Part shown: in pieces, positions 59,784-64,000 of the stretch
Numbering within the stretch: the stretch's first letter is position 1
How the letters are laid out: each line of letters starts with the position of its first letter
Origin: Microbispora sp. NBC_01189
GTDB lineage: Bacteria; Actinomycetota; Actinomycetes; Streptosporangiales; Streptosporangiaceae
Assembly (NCBI RefSeq): GCF_036010665.1
Contig: NZ_CP108581.1
Coordinates: 4,073,501 to 4,137,500 of the forward strand
Direction of reading: 5' to 3'
DNA length: 64,000 nt
Made by a program: the position numbers and the translations under genes
Notes under the pieces: generated by a model
Seen by the model: the letters and a program-made list of their open reading frames with translations, nothing else
What the model was told of the DNA's origin: nothing
Database searches by the model: none

Positions 59784-60236
59784 TCAGTCGCCGAGCGACT
59801 TGCAGGGGCGGTTGCGCAGCCCCTTGACGTAGTCGTCGGGAGCTCCCGCCTTCTCCGCGGCGTCGGCGAGGATGCCGATGTAGCGGGCCGAGGGCAGGCC
59901 GCCCTCATAGGAGTCGAGCACGTGCGACCAGGCGAGCACGTCGCCCTCCAGGGTCGCGACGCGGAGCCGCACCTTGCGGTAGAGGCCGAGGTCGGTGCCC
60001 GTCCACCGGTCGAGGGACGGCTCGTCCCACTCCGGCACGTCGTAAAGGACGACGAATACCTGGTCGTCGGCGTCCTCGACTATCGTGGCGAGAGCGCCCT
60101 CCCAGCTGACGTCCTCGCCGCCGAAGGTGAGCCGCCAGCCCGGGAGCCACCCCGTTCCTCGCATGGGCGAGTGGGGCGCCCACTCCGCCATCTGCTTGGG
60201 GTCCATGTTGCTGCCGTAGGCCGCGTAAACAGGCAC
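59784..60236 (-). CDS. gamma-glutamylcyclotransferase-fold protein
   Basis: The protein has 150 residues from GTG 60236. It starts MPVYAAYGSNMDP, the GGCT signature YGSN with its phosphate-like loop, and has the later YDVPEWDEPSLDRWTG strand and a Glu near YEGGLPS that may be catalytic. Whether it acts on gamma-glutamyl amines is unknown. Divergent from lpdA. Confidence 0.8.
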   Translation of the reverse strand: MPVYAAYGSNMDPKQMAEWAPHSPMRGTGWLPGWRLTFGGEDVSWEGALATIVEDADDQVFVVLYDVPEWDEPSLDRWTGTDLGLYRKVRLRVATLEGDVLAWSHVLDSYEGGLPSARYIGILADAAEKAGAPDDYVKGLRNRPCKSLGD

Positions 60237-60387
60237 GGCACCCAAGCCTAATCCAAGATCGCCAAAGTTGGACGGGTAGCGCGCGCATGGGGCGGGGCGA
60301 GAGAAACATGGGGCTGTGCGAGGGAAATACGGGTAGTTGACCCGTTACGCGGCCCTCGCCGGGAATACGTAGCCAGAATGCGGGACA

Positions 60388-61788
60388 ATGGAGCATGTGA
60401 CAAGGATCGTGATCATCGGTGGCGGCCCCGGCGGATACGAGGCGGCTCTGGTCGCCGCGCAACTGGGGGCGCGGGTCACCGTCGTGGAGGAGGAGGGGCC
60501 CGGCGGGGCGTGCGTTCTCACCGACTGCGTGCCGTCCAAGACCCTGATCGCCACCTCCGTCCGCAAGCAGGCGCTTCTCGACGCGGCGTCCGTGGGGGTG
60601 CGCTTCGACGGTGGCCTCGACGGTGACGCGGGTGGCGTCGCCGTGGACATGATCGACGTGAACAAGCGCGTCAAGGAACTCGCGCTGGCGCAGTCCGGCG
60701 ACATCGCCGCCCGGCTGGCCGCCGAGGGTGTCGAGGTCATCCGCGCCCGCGGCCGGCTGGTCGATCCCCAGGTGGTGCGCGCGGGCGACCGTACGATCCG
60801 GGCCGACGTGGTCATCGTGGCCACCGGCGCCCACCCGCGCGTGCTGCCCGGGGCCGAGCCGGACGGCGAGCGCATCCTCAGCTGGCGGCAGCTGTACGAC
60901 CTGGAGGAGCTGCCGGGGCACCTGATCGTGGTCGGCTCCGGCGTCACCGGCGCGGAGTTCGCCGGCGCCTACCAGTCGCTGGGGTCGGAGGTCACGCTGG
61001 TCTCCTCCCGCGACCGGATGATGCCCAACGAGGACGCCGACGCGGCCGAGGTGCTCGAAGAGGTCTACCGGCGGCGCGGCATGAACGTCATGGGCCGCTC
61101 GCGGGCCTCCTCGGTCAAGCGCACCGAGCACGGGGTCGTCGTCACGCTGGAGGACGGCCGCACGGCCGAGGGCACCCACTGCCTGATGACCGTCGGCATG
61201 GTGCCCAACACCTCCGGCCTCGGGCTGGAGGACAACGGGGTGCGGCTCGACCGGGGCGGCTTCATCGAGGTCGACAAGGTCTCCAGGACCTCCGCCCCGG
61301 GCGTGTACGCCGCGGGCGACTGCACGGGCGTCCTGATGCTCGCCTCGGTCGCCGCCATGCAGGGCAGGATCGCGGTCTGGCACGCGCTCGGCGAGGCCGT
61401 GCAGCCGATCCGCCTGGCCACCGTCGCCGCGAACATCTTCACCGACCCCGAGATCGCCGCGGTGGGGATCTCGCAGCGGCAGATCGAGTCAGGCGAGATC
61501 GAGGCGAACGTGGTCAAGCTGCCCCTGGCCACCAACGCCCGGGCCAAGATGCAGGGCTTCAACGACGGTTTCGTCAAGTTGTTCTGCCGGCCCAACACCG
61601 GCATCGTGCTCGGCGGCGTCGTGGTCGCCCCGCGCGCCTCGGAGCTGATCCTCGCCGTGTCGGTGGCCGTGCAGCACCGGCTGACCGTGGACCAGCTCGC
61701 CCACACGTTCGCCGTCTACCCGTCGCTGTCGGGCTCGATCACCGAGGCGGCCCGCCGCCTCATGTCGCCCCTTACGGCCGGCATCTGA
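60388..61788 (+). CDS. lpdA: NAD(P)H-quinone dehydrogenase LpdA-like flavoprotein disulfide reductase
   Basis: The protein has 466 residues. It has the FAD site GGGPGGYEAA, a redox loop CVLTDCVPSK (Cys about 47 and 52 region), the NAD(P) site GSGVTGAEFAG, and YAAGDCTG. The C-terminal active-site block, normally HxHPTxSE, reads FAVYPSLSGS, so the catalytic histidine is missing. That loss and the gene's place beside the punA/pmmB cluster match the mycobacterial LpdA group, which reduces quinones rather than lipoamide. GTG 60397 is an alternative start. Confidence 0.85.
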   Translation: MEHVTRIVIIGGGPGGYEAALVAAQLGARVTVVEEEGPGGACVLTDCVPSKTLIATSVRKQALLDAASVGVRFDGGLDGDAGGVAVDMIDVNKRVKELALAQSGDIAARLAAEGVEVIRARGRLVDPQVVRAGDRTIRADVVIVATGAHPRVLPGAEPDGERILSWRQLYDLEELPGHLIVVGSGVTGAEFAGAYQSLGSEVTLVSSRDRMMPNEDADAAEVLEEVYRRRGMNVMGRSRASSVKRTEHGVVVTLEDGRTAEGTHCLMTVGMVPNTSGLGLEDNGVRLDRGGFIEVDKVSRTSAPGVYAAGDCTGVLMLASVAAMQGRIAVWHALGEAVQPIRLATVAANIFTDPEIAAVGISQRQIESGEIEANVVKLPLATNARAKMQGFNDGFVKLFCRPNTGIVLGGVVVAPRASELILAVSVAVQHRLTVDQLAHTFAVYPSLSGSITEAARRLMSPLTAGI

Positions 61789-61810
61789 CCGGCCCGGCGG
61801 CCCGGTCGCC

Positions 61811-63130
61811 TCAGCGGCTTCCGCCCGTGTTCGGCAGCCGGGACCGCACCTGCCGCAGGGCCTCCCGTCCCCGCGCCACCGTCACGGCCGCCGCCCGCAG
61901 TTCGTACGGCGTGCGGGCGACGCCGAGCGCCTGCTTGGCCGCCTCGTAGGCGTCGAGCGCCGCCCGCCACTCCTGCGACGGGCCGCTGATCTGGTTGATC
62001 TTCATCTCGAAGTCGAGGGCGTCGATCTCCTCGCCGAAGCGGGTCACGTCCTCCTCGGCGGCGTGCCTGGCCACCGCCGTCTCCGCCGCGAAGCGCTGCC
62101 TGCGGCGGTGCGCGGCGCCCCACATGATCAGGGTCAGGACGAGTCCGAGGCCGCTCACGACGACCAGGATCAGCGCCGGTGACGGTCCCCGCGTGCCGCC
62201 CGCCTGTACGGTGAGATTGTCGCCGGTGTCACCGTGTACGACGTCGTCCACACCTACCTGGGCGTCCCCCTCTCCGTCCGCGCCGTCGGTCCGTCCGGGC
62301 GCGACGGCGTCGCCCGGCAGGTTCACAGGCGTGCCGCGGGCGCCGGTGAGGTTCACGTCGCTCGCCTGGATGAAGGACGCCTTGCCGACGTCGGCGCCCC
62401 GGAAGTCGGCGCCGTCCAGCTCGGCCTGGGTGAACTCCGCCTCCGACAGGTCCGCGTTCCTGAGCACGGCGTGCTCCAGATGGGCCTGGCCGAGCTTGGC
62501 CTCGCCGAGTTTGGCCCGGGTGAGGTCGGCCTTGCGGGCCTTGATCTGGCCGAGTGTGGCGTGCCTGAGGTCCGCGCCCACGAGCGTGGCGTCGGTCAGG
62601 TCGGCCTGCGTGAGCACGGCCCGGGTGAGGACGGCGCCCGTGAGGTCGGCGTGCGGGAACTCGGCCTGGACGGCGTCCGCGTCGGTGAGGACCGCTCCGC
62701 GCAGGTCCGCCTTCCTGGCCCGCAACTGCCCGAGGTCCGCGTCCGAGAGGTCGGCCCCGCGCAGGTCGGCGTAGTCGAGGTGCGCCTGGCCGAGGTCGGC
62801 CTCCTTCAACGACGCCTTGCGGAGGACGGCTCCCGTCAGGTCCCTGGCCGTGAGATCCACCCCGTCGAGCTTCGCGCCGGTGAGGTCGGCGCACCGCAGG
62901 ACGGCGGGGAGGGTGCCGCCCTGGGTGAGGTCCCTGCCCCGGAGCTTGACGCCGCTCCCCGGCGCGCACGGCGCCCCCGCCGCCGCCCCCGCCGCCCCCG
63001 CCGCGTACGGAACGCGTGCGGCGGCCGCCGGGGAGGAGAGGAGCGCCGCCGGCAGGAAGGCGAGCGACAGGGCCTGGAAGGCGAGCGACAGGGCCTGGAC
63101 GGCGACGAAGAGGGGGGCGAAACGGCGCAA
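61811..63130 (-). CDS. secreted, membrane-anchored pentapeptide-repeat protein
   Basis: The protein has 439 residues from TTG 63130, chosen because AGGAGG lies 6 bp upstream; GTG 63166 would add 12 residues before the signal peptide. The signal peptide contains a short duplication (ALSLAFQALSLAFLP). About 38 A[DN]LxxA-type five-residue steps follow (residues about 65-265), which should form a right-handed square helix. After an acidic linker, one transmembrane helix (about 310-330) leads to a charged, coiled-coil-like tail inside the cell (about 335-430). Function is unknown; some relatives mimic DNA, but an exported one is unlikely to. Confidence 0.8.
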   Translation of the reverse strand: MRRFAPLFVAVQALSLAFQALSLAFLPAALLSSPAAAARVPYAAGAAGAAAGAPCAPGSGVKLRGRDLTQGGTLPAVLRCADLTGAKLDGVDLTARDLTGAVLRKASLKEADLGQAHLDYADLRGADLSDADLGQLRARKADLRGAVLTDADAVQAEFPHADLTGAVLTRAVLTQADLTDATLVGADLRHATLGQIKARKADLTRAKLGEAKLGQAHLEHAVLRNADLSEAEFTQAELDGADFRGADVGKASFIQASDVNLTGARGTPVNLPGDAVAPGRTDGADGEGDAQVGVDDVVHGDTGDNLTVQAGGTRGPSPALILVVVSGLGLVLTLIMWGAAHRRRQRFAAETAVARHAAEEDVTRFGEEIDALDFEMKINQISGPSQEWRAALDAYEAAKQALGVARTPYELRAAAVTVARGREALRQVRSRLPNTGGSR

Positions 63131-63279
63131 GGGGGGCCTCCTGGGGGAACGCCCCGAGTCTCCCACGCGATCTTTACGTTCGCTTGCACGTCGCTGGCAT
63201 CGTCTCCCGGATCGATCAAGGAGCGATCACGGCCGCTCCGGCTCGGGCGATGCGCTGATCCATATCGAGAGAATCGGCA

Positions 63280-63320
63280 CGATATCGCCTTTGTCGCACT
63301 CGCCTTATATCGAATGATAT
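63280..63320. promoter_or_regulatory. A/T-rich palindromes in the divergent gap
   Basis: CGATATCG (63280-63287) and ATATC-GAAT-GATAT (63307-63320), with a third CATATCGA at 63271, lie in the 406-bp gap between the pentapeptide gene and the CDP-diacylglycerol diphosphatase gene. They could be operator sites for either gene. The rest of the gap shows no gene. Confidence 0.3.
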
Positions 63321-63536
63321 GTCGCGCCGGGTCATTCTAATGGGCGTCCGCTGGTCGGCCGCGCAACGCCGCGACAAATCATCGCCTTCCTGAGGGTGGC
63401 CGCCGTACGCGGCGTCCGAGGGAAGTGTCCCGATCTTTCCTGAGGTGATCAAAGGCTGTCCCGGGGGCTTTTATCAGCCTATCGAAAGGGGATCAATCCG
63501 GCCGTACGAAGGTGCGGGTCATCGGGGGTAACAATC

Positions 63537-64000
63537 ATGCGTGAAAGCGACCGGGCGAGCGGCGAGGCGAGCGAGCTGACGCGCCGCCGGTTCATCCAGT
63601 TCTCCGGCCTGGCGGGAACCGGCCTGCTCGCCGGTGCGGGGCTTCTCTCCGGTGCAGGCCGCGCTCTGGCCGCGCCTCCGCCGAGCCTGGCCAAGGGGCC
63701 CGATCCGAATGAATGCGGCAAGACCACCGACTCGGACTCTCTCTGGCAGCGCAGCCAGAAGTGCCACAGTAACAACACCTGCCTGCAGAACCATGCCGAC
63801 TACGTCGTGATGGGCGGCACCAACAGCAAGAAGGGATACGTCAACTACATTCTCGTCCCCACCGAGCGAATCAACGGTATCGAGTGTTCCTGGATCTGCG
63901 GCAACAGTGCGCCGAACTATTGGAGTGCCGCCGACTACTACGCCACCCAGTCTCCCACCGTGGTTCCCACTCCGGTGGGGCTGGGGATCAACTCGAAGGC
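63537..64000 (+). CDS. cdh: Tat-exported CDP-diacylglycerol diphosphatase (5' part)
   Basis: The window holds the first 154 residues from ATG 63537 and the gene runs off the right edge. A Tat signal (LTRRRFIQFSGLAGTGLLAGAG, residues about 15-36) ends near ALAAPP. The mature part matches the Cdh family (PF02611): SLWQRSQKC...TCLQNHADYVVM, GYVNYILVPTERINGIE, APNYWSAA and the start of GLGINSK, which normally leads to the GRTQxxLHIHI histidines outside the window. The enzyme splits CDP-diacylglycerol to phosphatidate and CMP. The Cys residues suggest disulfides after folding, consistent with Tat export. Confidence 0.75.
   Translation, partial: MRESDRASGEASELTRRRFIQFSGLAGTGLLAGAGLLSGAGRALAAPPPSLAKGPDPNECGKTTDSDSLWQRSQKCHSNNTCLQNHADYVVMGGTNSKKGYVNYILVPTERINGIECSWICGNSAPNYWSAADYYATQSPTVVPTPVGLGINSK

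Noticed and set aside
63440-63500. Possible terminator or riboswitch in the gap before the Cdh gene
   Set aside because: Only short imperfect pairing (GGCTG...CAGCC) was found, with no conserved element I can name.

Overview
This is a high-G+C chromosomal segment from a filamentous-type actinobacterium. Protein style, GTG/TTG starts, Tat and Sec leaders and gene order all fit the group. Streptosporangiales is my best guess, but nothing in the sequence fixes a genus. Most of the window is core chromosome. The nucleoside cluster at the right has the same gene set (cdd, deoA, add, pmmB, punA, lpdA) that sits together in mycobacteria. The folD / DUF3017 / icd / trpS / D-Ala-D-Ala carboxypeptidase / SCO4848-family neighbourhood recalls Streptomyces.

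Layout. 1-4112: the 3' end of folD, a membrane-anchored esterase, a DUF2156 lysyl-phosphatidylglycerol synthase-like protein and a secreted protein. 4250-18897: an accessory island. Its left edge holds broken copies of an FHA gene and of the DUF2156 gene. Next comes a complete IS1182-type element (4779-6705, 19-bp perfect inverted ends, 6-bp target duplication TGCGTT) nested in older transposase debris. The centre is a 3.57-kilo-residue RHS/YD-repeat protein on the minus strand with a low-G+C, cysteine-rich tip, followed downstream by a small membrane-anchored protein built from the same cysteine-rich repeat. The right edge is a second broken copy of the DUF2156 gene. 18921-24339: a DinB-like protein, a WYL regulator, an FHA-HTH protein, and a citrate synthase, DUF3017 and isocitrate dehydrogenase operon. 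24537-36378: a frameshifted small ORF, a receptor-like Ser/Thr kinase with an extracellular solute-binding domain, a PadR regulator with a drug-efflux pump and a clear operator, a secreted DUF11 protein, galE, a CNNM/CorC-type protein, trpS, a YihY protein and a D-Ala-D-Ala carboxypeptidase. 36470-37860: a TnpB transposon with hairpin ends. 37873-40773: a small SCO4848-like membrane protein, a carboxylate-amine ligase, and an M20 amidohydrolase behind a leader that looks like a transcription attenuator.

41079-47942 is a nucleoside uptake and salvage operon: BMP lipoprotein, ABC ATPase, two permeases, cytidine deaminase and thymidine phosphorylase. Further right are a frameshifted MFS gene, a two-domain VOC protein, a sigma-like protein fused to a membrane sensor, a cupin, adenosine deaminase, a PH-domain membrane protein, a DUF222/HNH protein, phosphopentomutase-like PmmB, purine nucleoside phosphorylase, a gamma-glutamylcyclotransferase-like protein, LpdA, a pentapeptide-repeat membrane protein, and the start of a Tat-exported CDP-diacylglycerol diphosphatase.

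The strongest candidate for something undescribed is the RHS tip and its small partner (6953-8610): a cysteine-rich repeat array at the place where polymorphic toxins carry their toxin domain, with a paralogous single-pass membrane protein at the place where the immunity gene normally lies. Other points worth testing are the attenuator-like leader at 39331-39532, the apparent AUC start of the nucleoside ABC ATPase at 42252, and the TnpB element. No tRNA, rRNA or CRISPR array was seen.
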